A DNA stretch of 64,000 bases from Oceanicoccus sp. KOV_DT_Chl (GTDB taxonomy: Bacteria; Pseudomonadota; Gammaproteobacteria; Pseudomonadales; Dasaniaceae): contig NZ_FQLF01000004.1 in assembly GCF_900120175.1 (NCBI RefSeq), forward strand, positions 336,676-400,675. The letters are read 5' to 3'. The notes below the pieces were generated by a model. The model was not told where the DNA came from. It saw nothing but the letters and a program-made list of their open reading frames with translations, and searched no databases. Numbering within the stretch: the stretch's first letter is position 1; every line of letters begins with the position of its first letter. This document shows, piece after piece, positions 7,632 to 16,257 of this stretch. The translations under genes and the position numbers were made by a program.

Positions 7632-9392
7632 GAGGCTGTAGAAAAACCCTAAAAAATTCATTTTCCTTCGAGATTCATAGCCTTTATTGTTTTAAAATAA
7701 CCCCATCAGCCCCTTAGTGGATTTTATGATGGCGCGTTATAAAGATTACGACCTTAATCAAAGCAAATTTATTCCTATTGTTTTTTCTGAGCAGATAACA
7801 CCTGGTACTTTCGAATACACGGTCAGTTTTTTAGTGGATGAACATCTCAATATGGAGGTGTTTGATGAGCGCTATAAAAACGATGAGGTTGGCCGGCCAG
7901 CCTATGACCCAGCATTGCTGCTGAAGGTTATTCTATCTGCTTACGCACGGGGGCTTACCTCCAGTCGCGATATTGAAGCGCTGTGCAATGAAAACGTTGT
8001 GTTCATGGCGTTGTCAGCTGACACACATCCTCATTTCACTACCATTGCAAAATTTATTGCGCAGATGAGTGATGTGATTCAACCACTTTTCACTGAAGTA
8101 TTGATGGTCTGTGATGATCAGGGATTAATTGGCGGCAATTTGTTCGCCATCGACGGGTGTAAAATGCCCTCAAACGCTTCCTAAGAACATTCGGGCACGC
8201 ATGCGGAGTTAAATAAAAAACATAAGAAGATTGATAGAGCCGTTAGGCGAATGCTCGCTAAGCATCGAGAAGAGGATGCCGTTAGCCAGAGCAATGACCA
8301 TACACGCCGCGCTGCAGAAGAAAAAAATATTGAAGCACTACGAAAGGCGTCGCGTAAGATAAAAAAGCATTTAGAGACCACGGATGATCGCCGTGGTATC
8401 AACGGGAAAATTGTTAAGAGTAATATTACCGATAATGAAAGTGCCAAAATGCTGACTTCTCATGGGGTTTTGCAGGGGTATAATGGTGTTGCTGCTGCCG
8501 ATGATAAGCATCAGGTAATTGTTGGCGCAGCGGCCTTTGGTCAGGGTCCAGAGAATAATTTACTTCAACCAATGATAGAAATCGTTGCAAGTAATTTGGG
8601 TGAAAGCTATACCCATAGCACTAAGGTGACTGCCGATTCCGGCTTCCATTGCAAAGACAGTGTTGAATATTGTTTTGATCAAAACGTTGATGCGTATTTA
8701 GCCGATGGTAATTTCAGAAAGCGAGACCCCCGTTTTATTGATAGAGACCGCTACCAGCCGAAAAACAGGAAAGCCAAATGGTTTAAGGCTGAAGACTTTG
8801 ACTATGATCCGGTAACACAGCGCTGTCGCTGCCCAGCGGGTAATGCTATGTGGCCTAGTGGTAAGCGAATTATAGAAGGCAATGAGTACGCATCCTTTAC
8901 CGGCTATCTAAATAAGTGCAGTGGTTGCCCGCTGCAAAAGCAATGCATGAGGCGACCGGCAACAGTCTGTGGGCGGCAAGTATCGATTAAGCTGGGGCGG
9001 CAGAAAAATAAAAGCGTCAGCAGTATCGATAGAATGAAAGCGAAAATCGATAGTGATGAAGGTCGACATATTTACTGCAAGCGACTGGGTACTATTGAGC
9101 CGGTATTTGGCAATATCAATACGACAAAACGGCTGAGTCGATTTAGTTTACGAGGTAAAGCCAAGGTTAATGCACAGTGGCTGATGTATTGTATGGTACA
9201 CAATATTGAGAAGATCCAGCGTTACGGCAACAGGGTCTAAATACTGGCCATATAAGACTGAATCGGGCATGATTAGTCTATCAAAATAAAGGAAGGTTTG
9301 TTTTTAGTCCTTAAAAATAAGCGGTAGGGAAATATTCAGATTGTTAGTTAATATCCTCTTCTGCTGCTCTATTGGGATTAATCTACAGCCTC
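7632..9392 (+). mobile_element. IS1182-like insertion sequence (decayed)
   Basis: A 1,761-bp element bounded by inverted ends GAGGCTGTAG (7632-7641) and CTACAGCCTC (9383-9392), the 10-bp match continuing imperfectly inward. GTT immediately flanks both ends (7629-7631 and 9393-9395), a possible 3-bp target duplication. It carries one transposase reading frame broken by a stop codon. Insertion is exactly at the GTT of an attC-like site. Confidence 0.7.
7726..9240 (+). pseudogene. IS1182-family DDE transposase with an internal stop codon
   Basis: Both halves are in the same frame and are separated only by TAA at 8182-8184, so this is a nonsense mutation rather than a frameshift; a Lys codon is the likely ancestor. 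The first half has the N-terminal helical domain (YDPALLLKVILSAYARG). Catalytic acidic residues are visible as FAIDGCKMP, TADSGFHC and GTIEPVFGNI, and a C-x2-C-type cluster (CSGCPLQKQC) lies before the third, as in IS1182 proteins. The full product would be about 504 residues. An upstream GTG at 7717 is an alternative start. Probably inactive unless the stop is read through. Confidence 0.85.
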
Positions 9393-9556
9393 GTTAAGTG
9401 CGAATGAGTTTTTATTTATTTTATGACCTGAATATCAATATGCTTTTTAGGTATTATAAATTTGATAAATATTTGAACACGGCTATCATAAAGGCCGCTT
9501 TCAACCTGAATATCGAGAGCTAAGACGATAATAAAATACAAGGGAGATTTGTTATT
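9393..9556. other. Intergenic region between IS and second PEP-CTERM gene
   Basis: AT-rich and without an open reading frame; presumably carries the promoter of the gene at 9557. No further attC-like hairpin was seen. Confidence 0.4.
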
Positions 9557-10066
9557 ATGAAAAATATTATCTGTACACTTGGAGCAGTAGCGCCGCTGCT
9601 GCTATCTAGCCCTGTCTTGCGGGCGGAAATTATCCCTGTAAACGTTGAAATAGGGGCAACCACAACTATGGCTGCAGTGGAAGACTTGTTCGGCACCGGT
9701 GCCGGCACCTATGACTCATTGACAGGGGCTATAGAGTTTTCAGGGAGCTGGGATAGCCTAACTACAACAGCAAGTGCTGAGTGGGTAATTAATGAATTGA
9801 CCGGAACAATAAACTACTCATCATGTGAGCTCGCTATACTTCCAGGTATAGGTATAGACTGCGGAGCCCCTTTGGGGGAGCTGCCAATTGATGTCGTGCT
9901 GAATACGGTTGATAGTACTGGTAATGGAGACATTCATTATTGGGCTGCGGGTGGAAATAGCTACAAAATGTTCATGAGTGTAACTTCTGTCCCGTTGCCG
10001 GCTACAGCTTGGCTGTTTGGGTCCTCTGTACTTGCGTTGCTGGGGGTTAAGCGGGCACGCCTCTAG
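9557..10066 (+). CDS. VPLPA-type PEP-CTERM secreted protein, function unknown
   Basis: 169 residues: a signal peptide (MKNIICTLGAVAPLLLSSPVLRA), a body rich in Gly/Thr/Ser with two closely placed Cys (SSCELAIL and GIDCGAP), and a C-terminal VPLPATAWLF sorting signal, hydrophobic helix and basic tail (GVKRARL). This is the VPLPA variant of the exosortase-recognised signal. AGGGAG precedes the ATG by about 10 nt. It is unrelated in its body to the PEP-CTERM protein at 7040, so the two are separate substrates rather than a duplication. No exosortase is nearby. Confidence 0.8.
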   Translation: MKNIICTLGAVAPLLLSSPVLRAEIIPVNVEIGATTTMAAVEDLFGTGAGTYDSLTGAIEFSGSWDSLTTTASAEWVINELTGTINYSSCELAILPGIGIDCGAPLGELPIDVVLNTVDSTGNGDIHYWAAGGNSYKMFMSVTSVPLPATAWLFGSSVLALLGVKRARL

Positions 10067-10156
10067 TTAAAGAAAAAATAATCCTAATAAAAAGCTAGTT
10101 CATTGATGGGGGCCATGCTTTACAAAGTGCAGAAAACACTTAATCGGGTAAAATTA

Positions 10157-10176
10157 AAGGGGTCGTAACGAATATT
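10157..10176 (+). repeat. Inverted repeat, outer end of RAYT unit (left)
   Basis: AAGGGGTCGTAACGAATATT is a perfect 20-bp inverted copy of 10925-10944. The pair brackets the REP-associated transposase gene, ending 3 bp from its stop codon. Confidence 0.85.
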
Positions 10177-10178
10177 TT

Positions 10179-10868
10179 TTAATCAGCTTTAACTGGCCTA
10201 CCCCGCAGCCCCCGCCCAACCTTTCGGCCTAATGCAGCTTCAATTTCTTCTTTAAACCGGTTATTCCCTGTAGGCAAGTTTTGCTTTACTGACTGGTGAA
10301 TAAAGTGAACATCATATTCAGTAGTTGGTATAGAGAATAACTCTCTATAGCTTTGTAATCGCTCAAATTCCGTGAGACCAACGGACTGATAAATACTGTG
10401 CGGTATAACCAAGTCATCAACCTCACCCCAGGCATTACAGCGATAACTAGACCACGGGTACTCGTCCGGTGTATTCACCATTCCAGCTACAACAGGATTC
10501 AATTCAACATATCTGTAACACGCTAACAAATACTGTTCAGCATCCACCAAACTGCCCTTATGACGCCCTTCCCACAAAGTGCCACTACGCTGGTATGTTT
10601 TATTTATGTATTGGACGTATTGGCGGCCAGTGTGCTGAATAATGCGAGAAATACTATCTTTTTCAGTGGGCGTAATTATTAAATGGACATGATTTGTCAT
10701 CAAGCAGTAGGCATGTAACTGCCCACCATATCGACGCAACCCTTCCCCTAAAATATGCTTGTAGTAAAAGTAATCGTCATCTGAAAAAAAACAGGCATTA
10801 CGATTATTACCACGTTGAACGATATGGGCTGGTACGCCCGGTAGGTACATCCGAATTTTTCTAGGCAT
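10179..10868 (-). CDS. REP-associated tyrosine transposase (IS200/Y1-like, RAYT)
   Basis: About 229 residues of the Y1_Tnp family. It begins MPRKIRMYLPGVPAHIVQRGNN and contains the HuH metal-binding motif in NHVHLIIT and the catalytic-helix region with RQYVQYIN, followed by GTLWEGRHKGSLVD and ELNPVVAGMV, all typical of RAYTs. These single-strand nucleases recognise REP/REPIN palindromes. AAGGAT precedes the ATG at 10868; the frame is open further upstream but that part overlaps the flanking repeat. It sits inside perfect 20-bp inverted repeats, which are likely its own recognition ends. Confidence 0.9.
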   Translation of the reverse strand: MPRKIRMYLPGVPAHIVQRGNNRNACFFSDDDYFYYKHILGEGLRRYGGQLHAYCLMTNHVHLIITPTEKDSISRIIQHTGRQYVQYINKTYQRSGTLWEGRHKGSLVDAEQYLLACYRYVELNPVVAGMVNTPDEYPWSSYRCNAWGEVDDLVIPHSIYQSVGLTEFERLQSYRELFSIPTTEYDVHFIHQSVKQNLPTGNNRFKEEIEAALGRKVGRGLRGRPVKAD

Positions 10869-10924
10869 TGCGAAATCCTTTTCACAAAAAAGCACATTAC
10901 ACGAAGGCAAATAACTGATCAAAT

Positions 10925-10944
10925 AATATTCGTTACGACCCCTT
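10925..10944 (-). repeat. Inverted repeat, outer end of RAYT unit (right)
   Basis: AATATTCGTTACGACCCCTT, the exact reverse complement of 10157-10176, 57 bp upstream of the RAYT start codon. Confidence 0.85.
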
Positions 10945-11147
10945 ATTACGGCTCGTCGCCTTCCGACCCAGTACACTTTTAAATTTCTTCTTTGTACCGA
11001 TTATTTCCCAAAAAGAAGATGTCTTGCCTTTTGCTTTAACAATGAGACTAACTCTAAAATAATAGCCAAAATTTTTCATGCTATATCCACCATTTTTAAA
11101 GCCGGTCCGCAAGGGCAAAGGGCAAGACACAGCCCTCTTCTCTTCTA

Positions 11148-11852
11148 TCACCCAGTAAAAACCCCAGCCATTCTTGAACCTGCTGGTGGCTCAGGATTAA
11201 ACTTACCCGCATCCGCAAAGGCTTGCAAAAAAGCAGGCCGCTTGGATATTAATGATAAATAAGCACTAAACGCCTTATCATTACACATACCGTACATTTT
11301 CGCCCACATCACATTGTGACCCATAATAATATCTGCTGCGGTAAAATGTTCGCCACAAATATAAGCATGCTTGTTCAGGCGTTTAATAAGCTGGGGCTCG
11401 ACTTCAGTAGTAAATTTATGGCGATAACGCGCTGAACTGGGTTGATCTATTTCACTGGGTGGTAACACATGCTCATGAATACGAATTTGCCAGAGCATCA
11501 TATCGATAGCGCTGGCAGCAAAGAATAGCATTTGCTGATAGTCGGCACGCTCTATAGAAAAACTGTTGGCTGCGGGTGCCAGATTTTTTTGCGGAAAAGC
11601 ATCAGCAAGAAAACTGACGATGGCACCGCTTTCCAGCATCTGCTTCACCTCGCCGTTAGCAAAGATGATTTCAAGTGTCGGTACTGAGTGGTTCGGGTTT
11701 ATTTGCATATAGTCTTGGTGATATTGCTCGCCATCGTAGAGAGAAACCACTTCAACCTCAAAGTTATCACCAATCGTTTCATGAAGCGCCCATTTTACCC
11801 GAGCGCTTCGAGTGGCCGGATAGTGGTAAAGTTTTAGATGTTTAAAATCCAT
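11148..11852 (-). CDS. Glutathione S-transferase family protein
   Basis: 234 residues with an N-terminal thioredoxin-like GST domain (KLYHYPATRSARVKWALHE, then the cis-Pro segment HSVPTLE and an ESGAIVSFLAD glutathione-contact region) and an all-helical C-terminal domain containing CGEHFTAADIIMGH. The catalytic residue is probably the Ser or Tyr in the first ten residues of the sheet. Cytoplasmic; the substrate is unknown. It lies 38 bp after the LysR-type regulator on the same strand, so the regulator may be co-transcribed with it and act on it. Confidence 0.85.
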   Translation of the reverse strand: MDFKHLKLYHYPATRSARVKWALHETIGDNFEVEVVSLYDGEQYHQDYMQINPNHSVPTLEIIFANGEVKQMLESGAIVSFLADAFPQKNLAPAANSFSIERADYQQMLFFAASAIDMMLWQIRIHEHVLPPSEIDQPSSARYRHKFTTEVEPQLIKRLNKHAYICGEHFTAADIIMGHNVMWAKMYGMCNDKAFSAYLSLISKRPAFLQAFADAGKFNPEPPAGSRMAGVFTG

Positions 11853-11890
11853 AGTTATATACCTTGCTAATAGTGTTTATATACAATCGG

Positions 11891-12747
11891 TTAATCGAGA
11901 TGTAGGTTTTCTGCCATAAAACGCATAAAAGTGGTAACCCGCTCGCTATTGCGTAGGTCGCGATGGGTGAGCATCCAGAGTGGATATGTAGCGATAATTT
12001 CTCCATCGAACAGCTCGACCAGACTTTTATGTTGTGCGGCTTCATGACTGGACATAAAACCAACACCTATACCACTGAGGATGGCGCTAACGACATCTGG
12101 CATGTGCGGAGTACGGAATACAATTCGTGGATTAAGTATGTTGTCTTTAACCCAATTAGACGCAGGAACGCTTTTGGGTCTCTGCCATTGTATCCAGTCA
12201 TAGTCTTTGCTGGTGTGATTTTTGGGCAACTGCTTTAGGTAGTGTTTACTGGCATAGGCTTTTGCTTTAACTGTGCCGATTAAGCGGCCAACCAGCAGCT
12301 CTGGTGGTTGTTCGGAAAACCGCAAAACAATATCCACTTCTTGCTGAGCCAAGTTATGCGCCGCCATGGTACTTTGGATTTCCAACGTTATATCGGGATG
12401 CTGGCGTTTAAACTCGGCATACAAAGGATAGATATTCAATATGCCTATCTCTGGTTGTGAGATACGTAGCTTACCCTGTGTGACATCATGATGGCCTTCG
12501 GCCTGTGATAATAGCTGGTCAATATTTATTTCTATCGATTGTCCGTTTTCGTAGAGCTGCTCACCTGCCGCTGTTAGCTCGTAACCACGCTGGAGCTTTT
12601 TAAACAGCTTGCTGCCAAGTATGGTTTCAAATTGTTCAATACGCCTGAGTACCGTGGAGTGACTAACGTTAAGTTCACGCGCAGCCCGGATACGGTGCCT
12701 TGACGTGCTACGGCCAGAAAATAGCGAAGGTTTTCCCAGTCTCTCAC
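11891..12747 (-). pseudogene. LysR-family transcriptional regulator, frameshifted
   Basis: Read across one break this is a normal LysR regulator of about 286 residues. The first frame gives VRDWENLRYFLAVARQGTVSG (helix-turn-helix); after the CCC at 12685-12687 the other frame continues with the rest of the HTH and then the substrate-binding domain (LNIYPLYAEFKRQHPDI, GRLIGTVKAKAYASKHYL, GIGVGFMSSHEA). One extra G in the run restores the frame. The GTG at 12747 is preferred because AAGGAG precedes it by 6 nt. Likely partner of the GST gene downstream. The break resembles others in essential genes of this window, so it may not be real. Confidence 0.75.
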
Positions 12748-12899
12748 CGACGGTCTCCTTGTTAAGGTGAAATTATCGAACCATTTAGTTAATAAGATCA
12801 ATGTTTATAAACAGACAATAGTTGTTGAGTTATGTGCAATTTACGACAGAGCTATTGAGCCATAGAATAACGCCACATTCAATGAAGAAGGACTTTGAT

Positions 12900-13310
12900 A
12901 TGAAAAACATAATGATTGCTTGCACACTGTTTATGACCAGCGTCTTGAGTACTGCGGTGACTGCCAGTGAGACTGGTCAAACACTTGATCAAACAATGCA
13001 ACCCAACCTGGTTATTTATCGTGATACGGATCGTTCAGCGATAAGTTACCGGGTCATGGTTGACGGTAAGCGTGTAGGAAAGCTGAGTAAGCGCGCGGTG
13101 ATCGGACTCAAACTTGAAGAGGGAGAGCATGTTATTTCTGCGACTGATTCCAAGCGTACCAAGCTAAAGGTGGTGGTTGCTGCCGGTGCAGTGACCTATG
13201 TCAGTGGTGATATTGATAAGAAACATCGCCTATCATTACAAAAAGTCGAGCCTAGTACTGATGCGGTTGCTGCTCTGGCTCCCGAAATGATAATGGCGCA
13301 AATAAACTAA
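12900..13310 (+). CDS. Secreted protein with a beta-sandwich (DUF2846-like) body, function unknown
   Basis: 136 residues starting at MKNIMIACTLFM, which gives a clean signal peptide ending near TAVTA; AAGGAC lies 7 nt before it. An earlier in-frame ATG at 12822 would bury the signal. The body has alternating short strands (NLVIYRDTDRSAISYRVMVDGKRVGKL, then EEGEHVISATDSKRTKLKVVV and GAVTYVSGD) resembling DUF2846/PEGA-like surface-layer folds. No catalytic motif. Divergent from the LysR gene. Confidence 0.6.
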   Translation: MKNIMIACTLFMTSVLSTAVTASETGQTLDQTMQPNLVIYRDTDRSAISYRVMVDGKRVGKLSKRAVIGLKLEEGEHVISATDSKRTKLKVVVAAGAVTYVSGDIDKKHRLSLQKVEPSTDAVAALAPEMIMAQIN

Positions 13311-13322
13311 AGAAAAATCCAC

Positions 13323-13410
13323 TTAACCGGAGACAGATTACACTGTATATGCTGCAGGCACACCATTAAGCAATACAGTAACTGCCAACTGTGGTCTGTC
13401 CTTGGTTTTC
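13323..13410 (+). repeat. REP/MITE-like repeat copy 1
   Basis: Starts TTAACCGGAGACA and ends CTGTGGTCTGTCC-TTGGTTTTC. It is clearly related over its whole length to 14767-14845, same orientation. It lies 5 bp from the 3' end of the acyltransferase gene. Terminal bases are roughly inverted (AACCGG...ACA / TGT..GGTT). Confidence 0.65.
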
Positions 13411-13414
13411 CATA

Positions 13415-14578
13415 TCAATAGCATTCCCGAGAATACCGCCGCCCGTTCAACAAGGCACCTATTGCCGTACTCCGAACAGCATAGTGGTAGCTCAAAAGAC
13501 AAGCCCCAAAAGTGCCACTAACAACCACTAAAAATTTAATTTCAGCTGCCACTACCCAATCATGCATTAATAGCGCTATCGCAATCATCGGCACAGAATG
13601 AAAAATAAATATCCAATAAGCACTATCAGAAAAGTAACGCACCCATGGATGGTGGCGAGTAAAATATCGACAGAAAAGCCCTACTAAGCCAAACATAAAA
13701 AACACCATCGAGAAGCCATTACCTAATGACAACACTAGGTGCCAACTTGAATAGTTTGCATCACCCATTTCACCTTGCTTTAGGAAGGCCAATAAGCCTA
13801 TTAACAAACACATTATGGCCATGGCTAACAACCACCATGAGCGTTTTACCAGCACAGCGATATCGCCTTGTCGCTGAAACAAAAACCAGCCCATTAAAAA
13901 ACATAAACCAAAGTAGGCATAGACAGTCGCAAGAGGTATAAAACCCAATGCACCACTGATACGACCAGAATAACTACTGCTACCGATCACAGCCAACCAT
14001 AAGGCTACAACACAAATGGTCAGGGGCGAATACACCGGCAGTCGCCCCAACCAACCTGCTTTCAAAGCTGCAGTAAATACTCTTATATAGGGACTTAAAT
14101 ACAACAATAGCGCCGCAGTGACGACATACATCATCAAATAATACAAAAACCATAGGTTATGTGTGTTATTCCAAAGCGCACTTTGTGGTTCGACCAGTGC
14201 AGGATCGAAACCCCACTCGCCCTTCACCATTATATGTACCGCCATAATTCGCAACGTGGACATTGAGATAGCCAGTAACGGTAGAAAAATAACAAATGGC
14301 AATAACAATCGCTTACGTCGATTCAGCAACATGCCGGACAAACCGCTACGTGATACCAGCAATGCAGTAAAGAACCCTGACAGTAAAAAGAAAGTGGGCA
14401 TTCTAAAAGTGTTAATAAAGATCAGTAGCGCATCCATACTAATTGAGCGTGATAGGTCCCAATAATAATCAACAAACGGCATTGTGGTATAGAGCTGGGC
14501 AGTGTGCAGCAGCACGCCCAGACTCATCATTAGCGCGCGCAAAAAATCCAATCCATGCAAACGCTGGCTATTGTTCAT
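13415..14578 (-). CDS. Acyltransferase 3 family integral membrane protein
   Basis: 387 residues with about ten hydrophobic segments. The N-terminus (LHGLDFLRALMMSLGVLLHTAQ) carries the RALMM and LH motifs of the Acyl_transf_3 family, and RMPTFFLLSGFF is its second hallmark; a basic NRRKRLLLP loop follows. Members O-acylate surface polysaccharides, lipids or periplasmic glucans (OpgC, OafA types); the acceptor is not evident here. No partner genes adjoin it: it is bracketed by the two related repeats at 13323-13410 and 14767-14845, which hints that the unit may be mobile or is an insertion hot-spot. Confidence 0.85.
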   Translation of the reverse strand: MNNSQRLHGLDFLRALMMSLGVLLHTAQLYTTMPFVDYYWDLSRSISMDALLIFINTFRMPTFFLLSGFFTALLVSRSGLSGMLLNRRKRLLLPFVIFLPLLAISMSTLRIMAVHIMVKGEWGFDPALVEPQSALWNNTHNLWFLYYLMMYVVTAALLLYLSPYIRVFTAALKAGWLGRLPVYSPLTICVVALWLAVIGSSSYSGRISGALGFIPLATVYAYFGLCFLMGWFLFQRQGDIAVLVKRSWWLLAMAIMCLLIGLLAFLKQGEMGDANYSSWHLVLSLGNGFSMVFFMFGLVGLFCRYFTRHHPWVRYFSDSAYWIFIFHSVPMIAIALLMHDWVVAAEIKFLVVVSGTFGACLLSYHYAVRSTAIGALLNGRRYSRECY

Positions 14579-14766
14579 TATTGATGGTCTCTAAAAATAG
14601 TATTTAACAAGAAAGAGTTCTGGAACCTAGCATAGGTGCTATAACGTGTTGGAGCTTGCTGATTATGAAAATCCGTCAGTTATTTTTGAAAAATTACTAG
14701 ATAAAACGATAGTTAACAAACAGCGTAGCTCTGATTCCTGCTATCAATTAACCGGTTTGATTAAAA

Positions 14767-14845
14767 TTAACCGGGGACACACACTTTCACAGGCATACTT
14801 TTCAGCAATATAGTCACTGAAAACTGTGGTCTGTCCCCGGTTTTC
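14767..14845 (+). repeat. REP/MITE-like repeat copy 2
   Basis: TTAACCGGGGACA at one end and TGTCCCCGGTTTTC at the other form a perfect 11-bp terminal inverted repeat (AACCGGGGACA / TGTCCCCGGTT). The inner part matches copy 1 at 13323-13410 with scattered differences (for example the shared ACTGTGGTCTGTCC). Confidence 0.65.
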
Positions 14846-14863
14846 TGTGGTTTTGCCTGCATA

Positions 14864-14894
14864 AAAAAAGCTCGTCATTTAAACGAGCTTTTTT
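14864..14894 (-). terminator. Intrinsic terminator of the VDE-like lipoprotein gene
   Basis: AAAAAAGCTCGT (14864-14875) and ACGAGCTTTTTT (14883-14894) form a 12-bp stem with a 7-nt loop and T-runs on both strands, 22 bp past the stop codon at 14917. Confidence 0.85.
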
Positions 14895-14916
14895 CAATAA
14901 CTAGCGAACAGCTAAA

Positions 14917-16257
14917 CTAAGGCAAGGTCGCATCGTTAGGGCAGCTTTCTGTTCCTATCATGGTGTAATCATCCAACAGATTGGTTTGGAAAATATTAGC
15001 AAGGGCGCTTTCCAATGCTGCGAGTTCTGCACTATCCATGGACGATAGAGACTGGCGAGTAAGAATTAGCGTGCCATAATCATGGCATATGTCGTCCGTA
15101 CCAACAGAACAAACATGCATAACCATTACATTCGGAGTGACATAATAAGGGTTATACCGCTCTCTATAGCCAGCCCAATTTTCATAAACAAGCTCCAGAT
15201 ACCCTTCAGGAGAGCGTGTAAATAGACCGTCATTGATTGCAATTCTTGTTTCGCCTTCAAACGTAATAGGATGAGAACCTTCAACATCGATTTCAGTTGC
15301 ATTCAATGCGGTGAAATTGAATTGCTGACAATCATCATAGAGTACATAGTCATAGCCTTTGATTGCCGATACCCACCAAATCCCATCAATATTACCGACT
15401 GTAGCGTGCTCTGCTTCAGGCAGCTGACACAGTGGTAGATCAGGGAACTCTACAAAGGCACAACCGTTGCCAAGAGCACAAGAGGACAGCGAATCAATGA
15501 CCGGAGACTGATAAAAAGCACCGCACTCTGTTGGACAAAGCATGCTGTCCTCTCCACAGTTCTCCATACAGGATAACCATCCACTACATTCGGGATCGCC
15601 AAGACAACCGAGAACATCAGTCTGACAGTAGGCAAACACACACTGCTGCAAATCGCCTGGTGGGGTACCGGTTACAAATAGCTCCACATTATCATTAACA
15701 CCATCTTTATCAGTATCCGCATTACCGTGGCTAGTCCCGTACAGTTTTTCTGACTCGTCACATATCGTGTCACCATCTGAGTCTATTTCATCATCACGAC
15801 AAAGATGCATTTCAGGCACTGTGGCAATAATGTATTTTTTACCATTTTCGTTATTGGTATAGCTTTCATATTGGGGCGCATGATGAAGCAAGATGTCCTG
15901 ATAACCACTTTTTGAAATAGCGAATTTTATCGTTTTATCAGGGTTTTCTTGCGGCACATACAGCGCCATCGCATCTTCAGGCGCAGCCACCTCTGCATAC
16001 GGGTCATATACGTAATGCCCATTACTATTGGTGGTAGCCTTATAGCCTGTATATACGTCACTACCTACTACCACTTGGGCCTGATTTGCCGCACAACCTG
16101 CACCAGAGCATTCAGATATAGCAACTACATCCACATCCTGGATTACATTGCCGGCAGAATCTGTGATCTTACCGACAACACAACCCTGGATAGAGATGAC
16201 AAAGAACAACATGGTTAAAATTGACCCAATGGGTCGACGCCTTCTATTATTTTTCAT
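14917..16257 (-). CDS. Lipoprotein with TSP3-like repeat and violaxanthin de-epoxidase-like domain
   Basis: 446 residues. Lipobox SIQGC (Cys26) after a basic, hydrophobic leader; a carboxypeptidase-regulatory-like beta domain (about 27-125); a calcium-type Asp-rich stretch DSDGDTICDESE...DTDKDGVNDN (159-190); then a Cys-rich block with spacing C206-x4-C-x6-C-x5-C-x5-C-x3-C-x6-C-x3-C-x14-C-x5-C266, and a lipocalin-like domain with DGIWW (291-295), DDCQQF (308-313) and GLFTRSPEG. That Cys spacing and the order of motifs match plant/algal violaxanthin de-epoxidase as recalled (CX4CX6CX5CX5CX3CX8CX3CX14CX6C; FNGKWY; FDCQ; GFFTRS). Exposed on the envelope; the substrate is unknown and xanthophyll chemistry is not implied. 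A terminator follows; its upstream region is long and gene-free. Confidence 0.8.
   Translation of the reverse strand: MKNNRRRRPIGSILTMLFFVISIQGCVVGKITDSAGNVIQDVDVVAISECSGAGCAANQAQVVVGSDVYTGYKATTNSNGHYVYDPYAEVAAPEDAMALYVPQENPDKTIKFAISKSGYQDILLHHAPQYESYTNNENGKKYIIATVPEMHLCRDDEIDSDGDTICDESEKLYGTSHGNADTDKDGVNDNVELFVTGTPPGDLQQCVFAYCQTDVLGCLGDPECSGWLSCMENCGEDSMLCPTECGAFYQSPVIDSLSSCALGNGCAFVEFPDLPLCQLPEAEHATVGNIDGIWWVSAIKGYDYVLYDDCQQFNFTALNATEIDVEGSHPITFEGETRIAINDGLFTRSPEGYLELVYENWAGYRERYNPYYVTPNVMVMHVCSVGTDDICHDYGTLILTRQSLSSMDSAELAALESALANIFQTNLLDDYTMIGTESCPNDATLP

Noticed and set aside
10933..11151. 72-codon open frame on the minus strand between RAYT and GST
   Set aside because: It overlaps the right inverted repeat, has no recognisable motif, and its lysine-rich tail looks like a chance frame; kept out of the annotation.
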